DNA of 64,000 bases from Lophius americanus (taxonomy: Eukaryota > Chordata > Actinopteri > Lophiiformes > Lophiidae): NCBI GenBank assembly GCA_037951165.1, contig JBBDHG010000043.1, positions 1,734,501-1,798,500 on the forward strand, given 5' to 3'. The position numbers and the translations under genes are program-made. Below the pieces are notes generated by a model that made no database searches, was not told the DNA's origin, and saw nothing but the letters and a program-made list of their open reading frames with translations. Numbering within the stretch: the first letter of the stretch is position 1; every line of letters begins with the position of its first letter. This document shows, one piece after another, positions 1-12,349 of this stretch.

Positions 1-1127
1 TTATTTCCAGAGTACCTGCCATCCTTCTTTCCCAGAACTGGGATTCTACTCCCTGATGGTGAACTCACAGGCTTTCTTTCAATATTTCTCAGCTCCTTCA
101 GCAAAAAGTCGACTGAGTGAATACTTGTTAAGTCAAACGGATCATTTCCATCAAGAGAGTCCAGAGAATGAACGGACTCGGTGCGGGAAGATGCTTGTAA
201 GGAAAGAGTGGATCCGGCCAGTGAAGACGGACTGCTGGTGGATGGCCCCTCATGCCAGTGGAGAGGCATGCTTTGGGACTTGTCTCGAGTTAATGCCAGC
301 GGGGAGAAGGGTCGAAAAGGCAGGTGGCGAGGAATCCCACAAGCGGACTCATAATCTGAGTCAGACACCCGTAAGGAATCACACCCTTCGCATCCTTTGC
401 CCTTCTTGCATCTTTTACCTGTTCTTATAAAATATGGACATGTATCCCACTTCTCGGACCAGCACTCGTATTCGGAGAGCGCCATATTCTCCTTGAGCAT
501 CTCCCTGTAGCCCTCCTTCTCCGCCTCTCCGTCCTCCTCACTGGTGCTGCCCCTGTTCTGGAAGTTCTGTGGTTGCGTCTGGCAGTAGTTTTGGCGCACC
601 CACTGTCTGATCTTATCCCTCTCCTGTATCAGCTTCTGCAGCCTCTCGGATGACAGAACCCTCACCCTGGCTATCACCGCGTCAAACTTGAATACCCGCT
701 CAAGGACAACCACGCATTTGCCACACACAAACTCCCCCTGCTCAGTGCCGCGTGGTACAGACTGCCCCAGGATGTGGGTCAACACAGAGAGCAGATCCCA
801 TCCTTTTGAGGGGGAGCTCAGGGATATCTGGGACCTGGAGAGAGATACGGAGGACCCCAGAGATATTGTACTGCCTGTGAAGAGTACAAGAAAGAAAAAC
901 TTACTTCTCTGGGCAAGCAGTAAGTGATAAAGAACCTAATTTCTATGAGATAGAGACTCACCCCATGGACTGCTCTGCAAGGACCCGGACAAGCTTCCTT
1001 CTCTCAGGCAATCTGTTGGGATCTGACCATTCTTCCTACTTCTGCCCCCAAACAACCACCGCCTTTGGTTTCCCTGGAGAGCCCCGCCACATATTCGGCA
1101 CAAGTCGTTTTTCCCTCTGGAGGACAT
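1..1127 (-). CDS. pde4dip: Myomegalin (PDE4DIP) N-terminal exons, partial
   Basis: Two coding exons on the minus strand: exon 1 at 1127-1040 and exon 2 at 874-16, with a probable donor (GGCAG|GTACTC) at 16/15, so the gene continues off the left edge. Exon 1 starts MSSRGKNDLCRIC and carries CRIC..GNQRRW. Exon 2 continues with SPSKGWDLLSVLTHILGQ, CGKC, RVFKFDAVIARV and a coiled-coil-like LSSERLQKLIQERDK. Paired CxxC motifs followed by this helix match my memory of the N-terminal zinc-binding (ZAD-like) isoform of human myomegalin, as do the later ECW and RVSDSDYE blocks. Myomegalin is a Golgi/centrosome scaffold related to CDK5RAP2 that anchors PDE4D and gamma-tubulin complexes. The ATG at 1127 was chosen because no upstream ATG exists in frame; the junction is phase 1 and stays open. 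The exon 1 donor (CAGAA|GTAGGA) is weak and is the least certain point. Confidence 0.85.
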
Positions 1128-4100
1128 AATGGCCAAATGCTATCCCCTTGTTGTCCAATAGAGAGTTGGAATTTTTCTGCATTAAAAAAAGAAAAAAGGC
1201 AAGGTATTTTCAGGATCATCCAACATGGATTAATTTCATTAAAGACGGCTGGAAAGGTGTTTTCCCCGTTAACTGAAATTCTTGTTATTTGCATATCTGC
1301 CAAAAAGATGTATTTCAAATAATACATGTATGTCTGTGCCCAAACACTACATGGGAGATGTGGTTTTTGTGAAGAAATATTGACCTTTGCCTCGGAAGCC
1401 CTGCCTGAGACAAAAATCTATGAAAGAACGAAAGAGACAAAATTCCACTCCTAACTATGGAAATGGAGAAAGTAACGTAAAAAAAAAGCAAAAGGCAGTA
1501 ATTCAGTATTTGGTTATTGTATAAAGAAATTTTTGGGAAAAAATAATACATATATTTTCCAAAAAAAGAAGCAGAAATAAAATCTGACCAATTGATGAAT
1601 AGAAAGAACACATTATTTAACCCTAGTCCACATATTAAATAACGGTGTAAGAACTAGAATGCCTTTAAAGATGTGGGGAAGGAGGGAGGCAAAGAGTTTC
1701 ATCAAACAAATAAAGGGACTGAGAAACAAGAAAGAAATAAAAACTACACCGCAGAGAGTGTAAACCGACACAATGGCAGCTCAGTTTCCCCCTTAAGTCA
1801 ACACACCTAACAGAAATGATATCATGATAGCCAAGTACTATGACATGACCTAATCCTAAAATCCTATCAAAACCTAATCCTATATTTTGTAAGTATCCTT
1901 ATTAGTTTAACAGTTATTCAACAATAAAAGAAAAAACAAAAAACTGTGTATCCAAGTCCACAGATTCCTTCTAGTAACTGATTCTAAATTGATGTGGATA
2001 GATTTAACAGTTAGGAAACAAAAAGAGGGAATCCCTTTGACAGGGGCATAAAATGATCTTTCATTAACGTCTGTTCGAGAAGGAATCCGCTCGGAAACTT
2101 TTGAAGATACATTAAATGGGACACCTGATTGATCTTATTTTCAAGCCTTTAGTATAATTAGGATTTCATAGTGGTATAAATACAATTTAAAATCACCCGA
2201 CCCCGTATTTTTATATTTACAGTTTTTAAAGATTAAGGTTCTATAATTAGCAGTTATTCCAGTAGATGTGGCAGTGCATATCATTATGGAGTTTTTTAAT
2301 ATGATTTATAGTAATAAAACGGACTGTCAACATTTATACCGCTGTGCCGAGAACCCCGAGCTTTACTTTCTTTAACAGCATCTCCGTTAAAGTCAGCACG
2401 GCTTAAATCCTATAATCTGGCAGTTGTGGGTTTTTTTTTTAAACAGATTGGTTGGTGCTGCTGCCACATATTTTAAAAAAAGGGTTAAATCTCTTCAAAT
2501 CAAACAGGACAGAAGATATTAGATTGAGACATCTAATCTAATCTTTCTTCTACAGAGAATACTGCGAAAGAGTGTTGGGTCATTCATTTGTGAGTTGACG
2601 CTTGAGGTCAAGTGGATCATGTGGCCAGAAAATGATCCCAAGCAAAAGAGTAAGTCCAAATGGGAATAGCTAAGAAGGCTATAGGCCAGGAAGAACTTGC
2701 CCTCACTGAGGGGAAACACAATCCGTCTCACTATTACTGATTGTTCTGAGGGAGAATGTCAGATCATCAGTCTGTGAGCAGAAGTTCAAGGGCTACTGGG
2801 TCAAGCAGCAAGAAAATGACCCCAAGCAGGAGATTTAGTCTGATTTTGAAAGTTTGATAAAGTCCGAACACTGTGAAATGCTGTGATGTTACCAGAAAAA
2901 CAGTTTTATGCACAAAAACCACCCGAAGTGGCTGCAATGAAACGGTTATGCAAAGAGGAGGGGTCCAAATGACCACGACAGGAATATCAGAGGCTGCTTT
3001 CTTGCAGTGTTCGTTGCAGTTATCGGGGTTAAATAAACTAAAGCGACCGCTTCATCATTAAAGACAGCTTGGCTTCGAACAGCTTGTCTTAACAAGTTGA
3101 CTGGAGCTGATGTCAGATGTTAGGAAAGGGTTACATTTCTTAAAATGAACTCATAGGAAAGTAGATTAAGTCATTTCATCTTGACAGTTTAATGAGCCGA
3201 CTTTGGCTAATCATTTTGTATTACGTCTTCCCTGCATGCGATGAGTTTTGGGTTTATTTCCGCGGACAGCTGCTTGCTGTTGACAGTAGCCTCCCACGGG
3301 GAAGCGGTCCACGTCGACCTTGAGCCACGCTGACAGTGGGTCCACTCAGACTGTGCATGAATGAAACTTTCTCTTCCACTTTCAAACCTGTCGCCCCTCA
3401 CAGGACCCCACGATTCTTTAAAACCACACGCGACACAACACAGAATCGTTCTCGGACTCAATGACACCATCTAGACACGCAGTTTTTGAGTGAAAACATG
3501 CTAGAAAATGGAAAATTATGACCACAAATTACCTGATTTCCATGAACGTCGACTGTTTTACAGCAGAAATAGCGACATAAGAAGTCGATGATCGAGCGGA
3601 AAGGTTGAGCTGTCGTCTATTTAAAGCAGCTGGGATGCAGAGATTCACCGTGAAAGTAACGTCACCCCGTAGGAAAGATCTCACCGCCCTACGTTCCGCC
3701 GGTCCGCTCGGAAACAGCCTTCATAAAAACAGTAAATGACGTTTTTAAAGACGGTCTTACGTTCGAATCATCCGGGTGTCACGCGCTGACCCAAATTGAA
3801 CAGCAGGAAGTCTTCATTGTGGTCTCGAAATTAATAAAAGTGAGAAAAAAAACTCTACGAGTGGGATGTCTAAGTTTCCCCACTTAGAGATCGCCACCGG
3901 GAACTTCAGCTGCAGTCACTGGATCACACCGGAGCAGCGGAAGAGAGGAGAGTAGGGTGTCACCTTTCCGACGTCATACGTTATACCTGTTCGGAGGTAA
4001 ACTTGCACGTTGTAAAACAGAAACATTTGAATAAAGAAATTATGTGAAAAATCACACTATCAATAAAAAGTTGTATGATTCACGATGAAATACCAGCAGC

Positions 4101-5989
4101 TGTGGTTGGCAGAATTTTGCCGTAAAAAAATGCAGTGACCCCCAGGAGAGAAATTACGGTAATTTAAAAAAAAAAAAGATATGGGGACCATATGTGAGAC
4201 ATTACGGTAAATTATCATGAAAAAACATGTCAACTTGTTTTTAGTTGCTTAGTCTATTATACGACAGTGAAGATTAATACATTTAGGCTTTTTATTTATA
4301 CATATATACGTCATATAATAATGTAACAATTTATTATAATATAAGTTTTAAGTTTAAGGCATCTTTTCTTTCTTTTTTGGTTTAATTAAATATAAAAGTT
4401 CACCCTACTTAATGTCGTCATTCTGAAAAAAGAAGGTCCTATTTTTCTCTAGAGATATAGGGCATGATATGATATGATATGATATATAATAAACAAAATG
4501 ATAAACAAAGTAGCTTGAGATTACCATCATGACTTCTTAGTATTTTAATAATAGTTTCGTTTTCACATATAACATTGATGTCGGTACCTATTTTGTGCAT
4601 GTTTGGCCTATACGCTTTTGTTTTTCATTATTTAGCAAACAAAATGATAATTACGGTTAAAATCTGATAAAAATGAATAGCATTTTATTCAAAATATTTT
4701 CTTACACAAATAATACACAAAAACTTTGAATGAGAAATGGACAAGAACCTGCAGTGTTCATTGGTTAAAAAATATATTATTCTACACATACAAATTAAAT
4801 GTGGAATTGACTGGATGTTCTTTTTTTCTAATACTTTATGTCAGAACCCACAATTCGACTCCAAGGAATCAGTTAATTAAGGAAAATCAATCATTTTAAT
4901 TGATCAGTCACTGTTCTGCTTTAATCTATTTATGTGAGGTTGGCCTATATTCAGCGTGAAGTTATCAGTTATGAGTTATCAGTAAGGTTGTCCGGACAGG
5001 AATAAATGTCAGTTAGATGTTCCAAAGATCAATCAGGTTAGACAAAAAAATAGTCAGGCAGATACATAATGTGTCTTTATGTAATTAAATATGTTTAGTT
5101 TTTATTGTTTATTTTGATCTTTTTGATTTTTTCAATCATGTCATGGATTTTTACTAATGTAGTTTATTTCCCTGGACTGCATGAAATACAAACTACTGTG
5201 CCATAAAAATTTACCAATGCTTCTGATAATTCTGATAAGTACTTACGTAGATTTAAAGTCAACATGTGGAGTGTGAGTGTGATTGTTATAGCCATTAAAT
5301 GTCCATTCACAGTGTTACAGTTAACATAGAGAGTGGAGTGACATGAAGAAGGCCTGAAAAAAAAAAAACAGGCAAACACAAGATTTTAAAAAAACAAGCC
5401 GAAATCAAACTTGAAGTTAACTATTTTAAGTTTTATATATATATTTCAAATAAATGCAATCATTCAATCTAAATAACAAATTTCATTATAGTAAAAAATG
5501 CAGACATTGACAAAACTCTCTGCTGATATGTATGCTGTATGTTGAATTTGTGGCCAAATGCCTTAATTTTTACCCAAAAGCAAGTTTTGATGCTTTGTAC
5601 TGCAACATGAATTCACCCTTTATTAAAAGTACCACCACCAGAGGGCAGTACATGATCTGTCATTTCTGATGTGTTGCCTTATTCACAGCATCTATTCACA
5701 CTATTTGGTGCACTAAATAGGAATATTTGAGGATGTTTGTTCATACAGGGATTTCCAAACCAATAAAAAAACAAGACGATTGGTTTGATTGAGCATAAAA
5801 GCCTCTGATATTCATAATAAAGCCAAACACAAGCGGTTATTCAATACCGGTCAAAAGTTTGTCTACAGGCAAATAAAAAGACTGAACATTAATTCATCCT
5901 TTTCAAACACAGATTCATAGACAAATCACAGAAAGGCATTGCAATTAAAATTGATAATGTCATTGTTATTTGGCATGCTTTCATTAACT
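1128..5989. other. Intergenic, AT-rich, no gene recognised
   Basis: No convincing coding exon was found on either strand. Roughly 3.2-3.95 kb is less AT-rich and has scattered CpGs, so it could hold a promoter or 5' non-coding exon of the minus-strand myomegalin gene, but nothing proves this. Two diverged copies of an approximately 30-bp word (AGAAAATGAYCCCAAGCA) sit near 2627 and 2812. A short GATAT tandem repeat lies at 4464-4488. The rest, including 3.96-5.99 kb, is unique-looking AT-rich sequence. Confidence 0.5.
4464..4488. repeat. Short (ATGAT)n/GATAT tandem repeat
   Basis: About five perfect 5-bp GATAT units in AT-rich intergenic DNA. Confidence 0.8.
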
Positions 5990-6487
5990 AGCCATATCAT
6001 TATAACCTCTGACAGGTCAAGTCAGGAAACTTCGATTATTTCCTTACAATTTCAACTTGTGAGTGGGATAAAAAAAAAAGGAATCAAGTGAATATTTCAC
6101 CCTGAAGTTGATGGGTTAGAAAAAATGGCTAATTGTAAGGATTTGAGCAACGTTGGACAGGGGGAAGTTGTAATGGCTTGACAGTTGAATCTCTAAACCT
6201 GCAGGTGTTGTTGGGTGTCCCCAGTACGTAGTATTTAGTACCTACCAAAGTCGTCTAACAAAGGACAACTGGTGAACCTCCGTCCAAAGATCAGTGATAT
6301 GTGTGGGGGAAAAGGCTGGAGTCTGTCCAATCACACAGAAGAACTACTCTGGCACAAATTGCTGAGAAAGTCATTGCATGTTCTGTTAGAAAATAGAAAA
6401 ATTTCTGAACACAGAGTTCATCCAAACTATTTTGGTGGCGAAAAGGGCACCTACACAATGTTGTGTGGTTTTAATGTTATGGCTGAT
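5990..6487 (+). mobile_element. Internally deleted Tc1/mariner-like transposon relic
   Basis: The left end reads AGCCATATCATTATAAC and the right end GGTTTTAATGTTATGGCTGATC. These are inverted copies of the terminal repeat of a common teleost Tc1-like family (CAGCCATAACATTATAAC). Between them, from 6127, a degraded transposase start can be followed: MANCKDLSNVGQGEVVMA, then a stop, then pieces similar to the paired HTH domain, ending near KISEHRVHP. The catalytic half is missing. At least two in-frame stops make the copy dead. It ends about 230 bp beyond the ppt2 polyadenylation signal. Confidence 0.8.
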
Positions 6488-6713
6488 CATCAAGTCACCC
6501 TAATATCCCAATGTCCTAAAATAAAGAATGGAACCCAGTGGTTCATGATAAATCATTCTCAAAGAGATCTTGAATGTGAATACAGAAATGTTGTACAGGG
6601 TTAGGGTTACATATTTCCCACAGAATATATAAAATATTCATCTGTACTGTATGAATGCAGTAGTACGAGCTGCTTGTACTTCAGTGTCTGGGTTTGTAAA
6701 AGATTGCCATATA

Positions 6714-6719
6714 TTTATT
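6714..6719 (-). terminator. ppt2: Poly(A) signal of ppt2
   Basis: AATAAA on the minus strand, 53 bases beyond the ppt2 stop codon, in AT-rich DNA. It implies a very short 3' UTR. Confidence 0.65.
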
Positions 6720-6772
6720 CCATATATATATTTAAGAAGAACAGTTTGTATTATGATGTCTTGGCTGAGTCT

Positions 6773-9700
6773 TCATATCAGCCAGTTCTCTATGCAGCTT
6801 CTGAACACCGTGTGGTTGAGGTGCCAGTGAACGTGCTCCACTCCAGGGCGAACACACACCGACACGTTCCCACGAACATCCAGCGTCTTCAGCCCAAACA
6901 TGTCGTTCTTGTAAAACTGTCATCGGGAAGATTCCAAAAGGACAGGTAATTACAAGATAGGAGGAGAAAGAAATATCTACAATTTGAGGTATTAAAGTGA
7001 AAACTCAATGAACTGAAAAACCAGTTGCCAGCTCACCTCCTGATTCCTCATTTCAACAATGTTTTCATTGCCGTCATAGAAGCCAAAGTGGCTGTGTAGA
7101 AAAGAGGAAACATTCAGTCCAGGTAGACAGTCCTCAGGTTTCTGTGGCATTGTTCACTTCCCTAAAGACATATTCTGAAAGTTTTGTAAAAAAATACTTC
7201 TGATGTTGGGCAAAAAGAGTGACGAAAGATAGATAGTCTTCTATTGTAGTGATATTAATGCTGTCATTCTTAGAGGAAATATTATCGATACATATTAGGC
7301 GATATCCACCAGGATTATTACAGTTATCATAAAATTAAAAAATATACAAAGAATTTGAATCTAAAGTGTGTTGCTGAGTTGTTAAACAGCCTGGAGTGAA
7401 ACCTGGACTGCCAGGGTGTGATGACGCCATCATCTGGTCCTCCAATCAACACAAGATTTTTGATGCGCAGGAAGTTGGCCCTCCATTCTGAGGGGATAAG
7501 ATAAGATAAGATAAACCTTTATTAGTCCCACAACGGGGAAATTGCAGGGTTAAAGCAGCAACAGCATATTAAAGAACAACATTATATACAATTAAATTAA
7601 ATTAAATGTGCAGTTGAAATGTGGACATGTTGAATAGTAATACCTGATACACAATAGTAACAGGTGAAACCCCGGATTGTTTTTTTGTTTGTTTACAAAA
7701 TACATTTTTGCTGCATTTCCAGAAGTAAAAGATAAATAGAGGCCATGACAGTGATGCATTTTATTACCTTGCAGTTTGTTGTGATATCTGTCACCATCAA
7801 GCATCGCTAGGAATCTGCTGCTCTTCACGTATCGGGATCTATGATGGGGGTCTGTGGTGAAAACATAAATATATGCAGTACATCTGTTGCAGTCACTGGG
7901 TTCTCCTCAGTTAAAGATAATATCTTCCACCTCTATAATTATTGTGGGCTTCATCTTTCGTTCTCACCTTTCCAGAAGTTGCAAATAGACAGTTTCTGTC
8001 CGAGTCTGTTGTAGCAGACATGGTACACTGTCCTCTTCAAACATTCAGGAAATATCCTCTTTAGGTAGTTTGTGTCTGTGGCGAAAGGCAAATCCAGTAA
8101 ATTGCAAAAACATCAATTCAAATCAATTGTATTTCAGAAATGTTTTAAGTTTTGATTCCCGGGAGGATGAGGAACAACCGTGAAGCATCGAACAGAAATA
8201 TCTGACCTCCATACTGTCCAGCCTGTGGCGATGAGAGGGATATGAAGGAATGCACATTATGGTCTGGAGTTGTGGAGAGAAGCGCTCGACAGATTAGGCC
8301 ACCTACGAGAGAAAAGGAGGGTGGAAAGAAGTCACTACACCGGGGGGGTCGAAAAAAACAATACAAATAAGAAGATCAGATGTAATGATCCATTATCCTT
8401 GTATCCTCTGCAGAGATGGTCTTGTTTGATTAAAGCGGAATAGAGATACGTATGGATGCCTAACAAAACATTGTTGGGATATTTACTTTTATAATTTTGT
8501 ATGTATTTATATTGTATGTCATTGTTATGTATGGGTCACATATTTGTTTCAGTGATATCACCGCACATCTTCCTCTTTTGTACTATGTGAAATTGTGGCT
8601 CTTTGTTACATGGTTGAGAATGTCTGTCTTTTTTTTTACAGCGTGTGTGAGTGGCAGAGAGAACCTTGAGAGAAGCAGAGAAGATGGACGCCATCAGGAT
8701 TCTTTTGCATGATGGACATGAGGACTTTCCTGAAGCCTTTGACCTGCTTCCACAGTGGCGCCAGGCTGTACTTGTAGTTAAAGAGGTCAATCACCCTCAC
8801 CTCCGTGCCCGGATGAGCCTGAGAATAGAATTAAAAGAGGGAATTGAGGAGAAGAATGCAGATTTATATGACGTACTGATTCAATCATCAGTCAGGAAAC
8901 TGTCAGTCCGATCACCGATCAACTAATAAGTCACCTCAGTCAGATAATGGGCAAACAAAACCAACCTTGTATAGAAAATGAATACGTTACTGTGTGTAGA
9001 TTTTAATATACTTTAATTGAATATGTCCTTTTTTATGCTCATTTTGATTCCTTTAACAGTACCAGACACAGATTTCCATGAAACTTGGAAGGAGGACGGA
9101 TCATGATTCAGATTTTACCCCCTTAGGTGGTTGTGGATCTTAGATTAAGTTTCCATTTCCAGGGTTTTCTTTCAGAGGTAGGAAGTAAAAAACCTAATTA
9201 GTGGACTGAAGTTAAGTATTCAGCTGTCTCTATTTTATTTTTGACTGTCAACTTTTCACTTTAATCCCAACACATCTACACAAATATATAAACTCAAAAA
9301 AATAATATTTTCAGGTACGTTCAGGAGTTTGGGTTGTTTGTTTGTATCGTAACTCATGGCTTACGAACACTTTCATACAACAGTACATCCTTCTGCTGAA
9401 CCAGAACCAGTGCTCTGATGCCTGATATCTGCATTCACATCTACGGTCGCTCATGATTGTCTAATGTGTCTGAATGTTAATGATAAATGTCTAATGTGTG
9501 ACTGCGTCTGTTTATGTCTTCAACGGAACTGCCTTAAGGACAGAAAATGAATTTCAGTGCAAACTGACAACAAAGTTATATTGTATCGTATTCGTACTAG
9601 AGTGGATCGAAAAAAAAATACAAATGCACCAGATTTATATAGTTGGCTGAAGACTAAAATGATGGTAATAAGGCTATGAATGAGATTTTAGATAGGACTT

Positions 9701-9882
9701 GATTTAATTAAATGAGACTGTTGGGTCATGATATAAGTATGCACGCTATTAAGTATAATTCTAATTACTAATTTAATTACTTCAATTAATTAGTAGAATT
9801 AAAAATAATGCATCGCTATCTATCATAATCTAATAAAATATAAAGATAATTGTAAATGAGCCATCCTGCATAATGATTTTTT

Positions 9883-9924
<42 letters not shown>

Positions 9925-10333
9925 TCCCACGCATTATAATCGCTTTTTTTTTACACCGTTATACAAACTTCACGATTGTAAAACATAAGTATGATACTAA
10001 CATTGTTTTTGTTCTTGACCCATATAACATTTTGAATGCAGAATTCTCACTTACAGGAGGATATTTTTACACTCTGGTCGCATTTCCGTCACTAATTTGA
10101 TTACTGATTGGCTACAGGTGCGCAAGCCTCCCTCGAATATTACACACGTACGTATTGTTATGTTGTCCTACCTTGGTTATGGAGAGGGACAGCGTCTTGA
10201 ACTCTTTCGGTCCATCAAAGAGTCCGTGCACGATGATGACGGGCTTGTAGCCGATGCAGACCCCGCTCAGGCCCACCACCACCAGCAGCAGCAGGGACAC
10301 AGGTGATGTTGGACTGACTCGCGGTGCCTCCAT
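6773..10333 (-). CDS. ppt2: Palmitoyl-protein thioesterase 2 (lysosomal)
   Basis: Eight coding exons on the minus strand: 10333-10172, 8818-8665, 8302-8207, 8075-7968, 7851-7768, 7487-7403, 7091-7037 and 6916-6773. The joined frame gives 295 aa (human is about 302), with every junction GT-AG and in phase. A signal peptide (VSLLLLVVVGLSGVCIG, about residues 12-28) leads into the alpha/beta-hydrolase start KPVIIVHGLFD. The catalytic triad is visible: the nucleophile in CFSQGG (Ser104), the acid in GGPDDGVITPW (about Asp220/221) and the base in VEHVHWH (His276). The enzyme cleaves fatty-acyl thioesters in the lysosome and is known to prefer short or unbranched acyl-CoA over palmitoylated protein. 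The start is the first ATG before the signal peptide. Nothing suggests inactivation. Intron 1 (8819-10171) is the longest and holds an AAT microsatellite. Confidence 0.96.
7500..7575. repeat. ppt2: Interspersed repeat with (GATAA)n end, copy 1
   Basis: Lies in ppt2 intron 5. (GATAA)n is followed by ACCTTTATTAGTCCCACAA and CGGGGAAATTGCAG. The same unit recurs at 19217-19262. It is the terminal piece of a dispersed fish element that I cannot assign to a named family. Confidence 0.7.
8819..10171 (-). other. ppt2: ppt2 intron 1
   Basis: AT-rich non-coding intron with a consensus-like donor (AAG|GTAGGA) and acceptor (TTCTATTCTCAG). Apart from the AAT microsatellite at 9885-9924, I see no other element or exon in it. 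Confidence 0.7.
9885..9924. repeat. (AAT)n microsatellite
   Basis: About 13 AAT units in ppt2 intron 1. Confidence 0.95.
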
Positions 10334-10870
10334 TTCTACCTCATCGGTCTCAAGTGAGCAGACTACTCAGAATGCAGAACTGATGAGTATAGATTTCATT
10401 CAACTTCTCTCTTATCCCTCCTCCTCTTTCTTCTTTGATCACTCATACTGTGGGCTCGCGCGCGTGTTCGTCTGACTTTATCTGTCATTACTGGTGTTTG
10501 GAATCCCATTAACATCCATTTATTTAACTAATAACGGTGTTTTAGAACCACTATCATGTTTACCTGAGGATATCAACTACATTACCTATATTATTAGATT
10601 CAGCGGCGCTGCTAGACCAATTTCAAGGGAGGCGCGTGCCCCAGTCGTGCTTTGCTGCTTACAAGTTTAAATAGCATAATGGTTTTGAAAGGCTTCTATG
10701 GTTTTAAAAAAGCTTCTATACTTGGATTAAGTGTATTCATTTTGATTAATAATGAAAACCACTTGTTATTCCCATTGTCGAAGCATAGTGTCAAAACCAT
10801 TCAAGATCGGCAAATGTATAATATTGATGAGAGAATTAATAATCTGGAATATTTAGGAGGTTGGTTTCTA
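10334..10870. other. ppt2 5' flank and intergenic DNA
   Basis: Immediately upstream of the ppt2 ATG on the minus strand. The first approximately 150 bp, including GCGCGCGTG near 10460, probably hold the 5' UTR and promoter. No TATA box or unambiguous initiator is visible. The remainder holds nothing recognisable. Confidence 0.4.
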
Positions 10871-10871
10871 C

Positions 10872-10897
10872 TCCAATCAGCCATAACATTATAACTA
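10872..10897 (+). mobile_element. Solo Tc1-like terminal repeat fragment
   Basis: The stretch contains CCAATCAGCCATAACATTAT, the same terminal word that starts the Tc1-like relic at 56858, but no transposase remnant follows. Its family match is strong but short. Confidence 0.55.
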
Positions 10898-10918
10898 TTC
10901 AATGGCAAAGTCGGACAA

Positions 10919-11230
10919 ACATTGATTTCCTCGCGACACGGTCAGTGGGTGGACTGTGGTAGACACATCAAAAACACAGTTGTCTTCAGAGTTGATGGTT
11001 TAAAACCTGGGGAAATGAGTATGCATGAAGCATTGAGAATAGACAACGAAGAGAAGGACATACAGAAGATACTGGAACAAGTCAAACAGAAGCAGAACCC
11101 TTTTGACATTCCCGAGTAGCTGATCAAAATTGAAAGTGGTCAGGTTACATCTGAGAAAAATGCAAAAGAGGTTGCAAGCTTCCTCCATGATAGTGCAAAG
11201 AAAAATACCCTTCTTACGAGCAACGCCAGG
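10919..11230 (+). pseudogene. Decayed ORF of a repeated fish gene family, 5' piece
   Basis: An open stretch reads RHGQWVDCGRHIKNTVVFR, then MSMHEALRIDNEEKD and KQKQNPFDIPE, then a TAG stop (11117-11119), then continues in the same frame with LIKIESGQVTSEKNAKEVAS. I recall a multi-copy, intronless family of unnamed ORFs in fish and marine-invertebrate genomes with blocks like ERNPF..L..I.TG and AKEVG. This looks like a dead, start-less copy. Its function is unknown, and its spread suggests carriage by a mobile element. The second piece lies at 12350-12935, beyond the inserted dhx16 copy. Confidence 0.5.
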
Positions 11231-11265
11231 CAGAATACAAAAGTGCTGGGAGCCCGAGAAAAGTA

Positions 11266-12120
11266 ACCTCTCTCCCCGTGCACGCAGGTGATTTGAGATC
11301 GACAGCAGTCGCCTGCTGGAAGTAGTTCCACGTTTTCACAAGAGGAAGGAGCTGGAGGACAGCCACAGCGAGAGAAGATGCCGCCCATGCAGGGCGAAGC
11401 CAAAGAGGCGCTGAGGGCCACATTCTATATTAGGACCAAGTTTGGCTGCACAAAGTAGCCGAGCTGAGGATGAGTCTGATGGGGGTAATGAGGGTTGGAG
11501 ATTGATTTGAGAAGGTTGATTAGTTTTTTCCCTGTCTTTCTTTCTTTCTTTTTCTTTCTTACTTGCCCAAAAATAAATAAATGTTTGTGAAAGAAGCACT
11601 CCATTAACATGTAAGTGTAAATTAAGTTTTACAAGAACTTCTTCCTGCAATTTGTCTTGCAACTGAGTGATTATTCATCACATTGATATGTAGAAGGTTG
11701 CAAGATCATTTATTTTTTGCAGGAAGTTCCCAATGATCAACAAAATGTATTTAGATGTAGTATTTTAATATCCTGCCTTCTTCTTATCGGGCTGGGTTGA
11801 TTTCTCCACAATAAGTCCGAGTCTGGAATAAAAACACACAAAAAAAAAATGTAACTAGTTTCCTGTTGGGGAGAATGTGAGCTGAATGTTGTTGTTTTTT
11901 TCCGCTTCTAATTTATCCAGGTTGTATCTCGCCAAGTCTCTGATGGTAAAGGCTGTTGCAGCAGCAGAGGATAAATAGTTTCTGAAAATGGATGGATGGT
12001 TGGAATATCACCTGTATTATTCTTCAACTTCAAAATATCTTGCTCCATACATCCTTCGTCAAAATGAAGGATGATTCTTATGTCTCCTCAGGTGCCCCTT
12101 TACAGCAAGCAGAACTTGTT
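11266..12120 (+). pseudogene. dhx16: Broken copy of the dhx16 last exon and 3' flank
   Basis: From CCCCGTGCACGCAG|GTGATT onward the sequence parallels the real terminal exon of dhx16 (29035-29172) and its 3' flank to about 29625. Shared landmarks are the splice acceptor, GAGATCGACAGCAG, AAGGAGCTGGAGGACAG, the tandem AATAAA region, AGTATTTTAATATCCT and TTGGAATATCACCT. An extra T right after the acceptor (GTGATTTGAG versus GTGATTGAG) shifts the frame into a stop, and many substitutions follow. Because intron acceptor sequence is retained, this arose by DNA duplication, not by reverse transcription of mRNA. It lies about 3 kb upstream of the real gene's start codon and cannot be a functional exon. 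Confidence 0.85.
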
Positions 12121-12194
12121 ACAAAACGCCTTTCAAATATTGTAGGTAAAGACTGATGGAAACACAAACAAACAAATGTTTGCTATCAACATGA

Positions 12195-12270
12195 GTTTTA
12201 ATAATAATAATAATACATTTAATTTATAATGCACTTTACGTTTGGATCAAATTTCAAAGGGCTAAGAGTT
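12195..12270 (+). repeat. Interspersed repeat with AAT tract, copy 1
   Basis: (AAT)n followed by an ATTTAATTTATAATGCACTTTACG-like word and TTTGGATCAAATTTCAAAG. A near-identical unit lies at 25983-26055 in a dhx16 intron, so this is a dispersed element end of unassigned family. Confidence 0.65.
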
Positions 12271-12349
12271 TTCCACCATCAAGGCTGATGGGGGAGCATT
12301 GGCATCACTGAGGACATGGAAGGTAGCTGGCCCTGAAGTTAGTCACCTA

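Noticed and set aside
8536..8790. Minus-strand ORF ending in LMASIFSASLKVLS
   Set aside because: Out of frame with ppt2. The true frame in the same exon reads NPDGVHLLCFSQ and carries the catalytic serine; there is no frameshift.
11266..11440. A second functional dhx16 last exon or alternative gene
   Set aside because: Frameshift just after the acceptor and many substitutions; upstream of the dhx16 promoter, with no other dhx16 exons.
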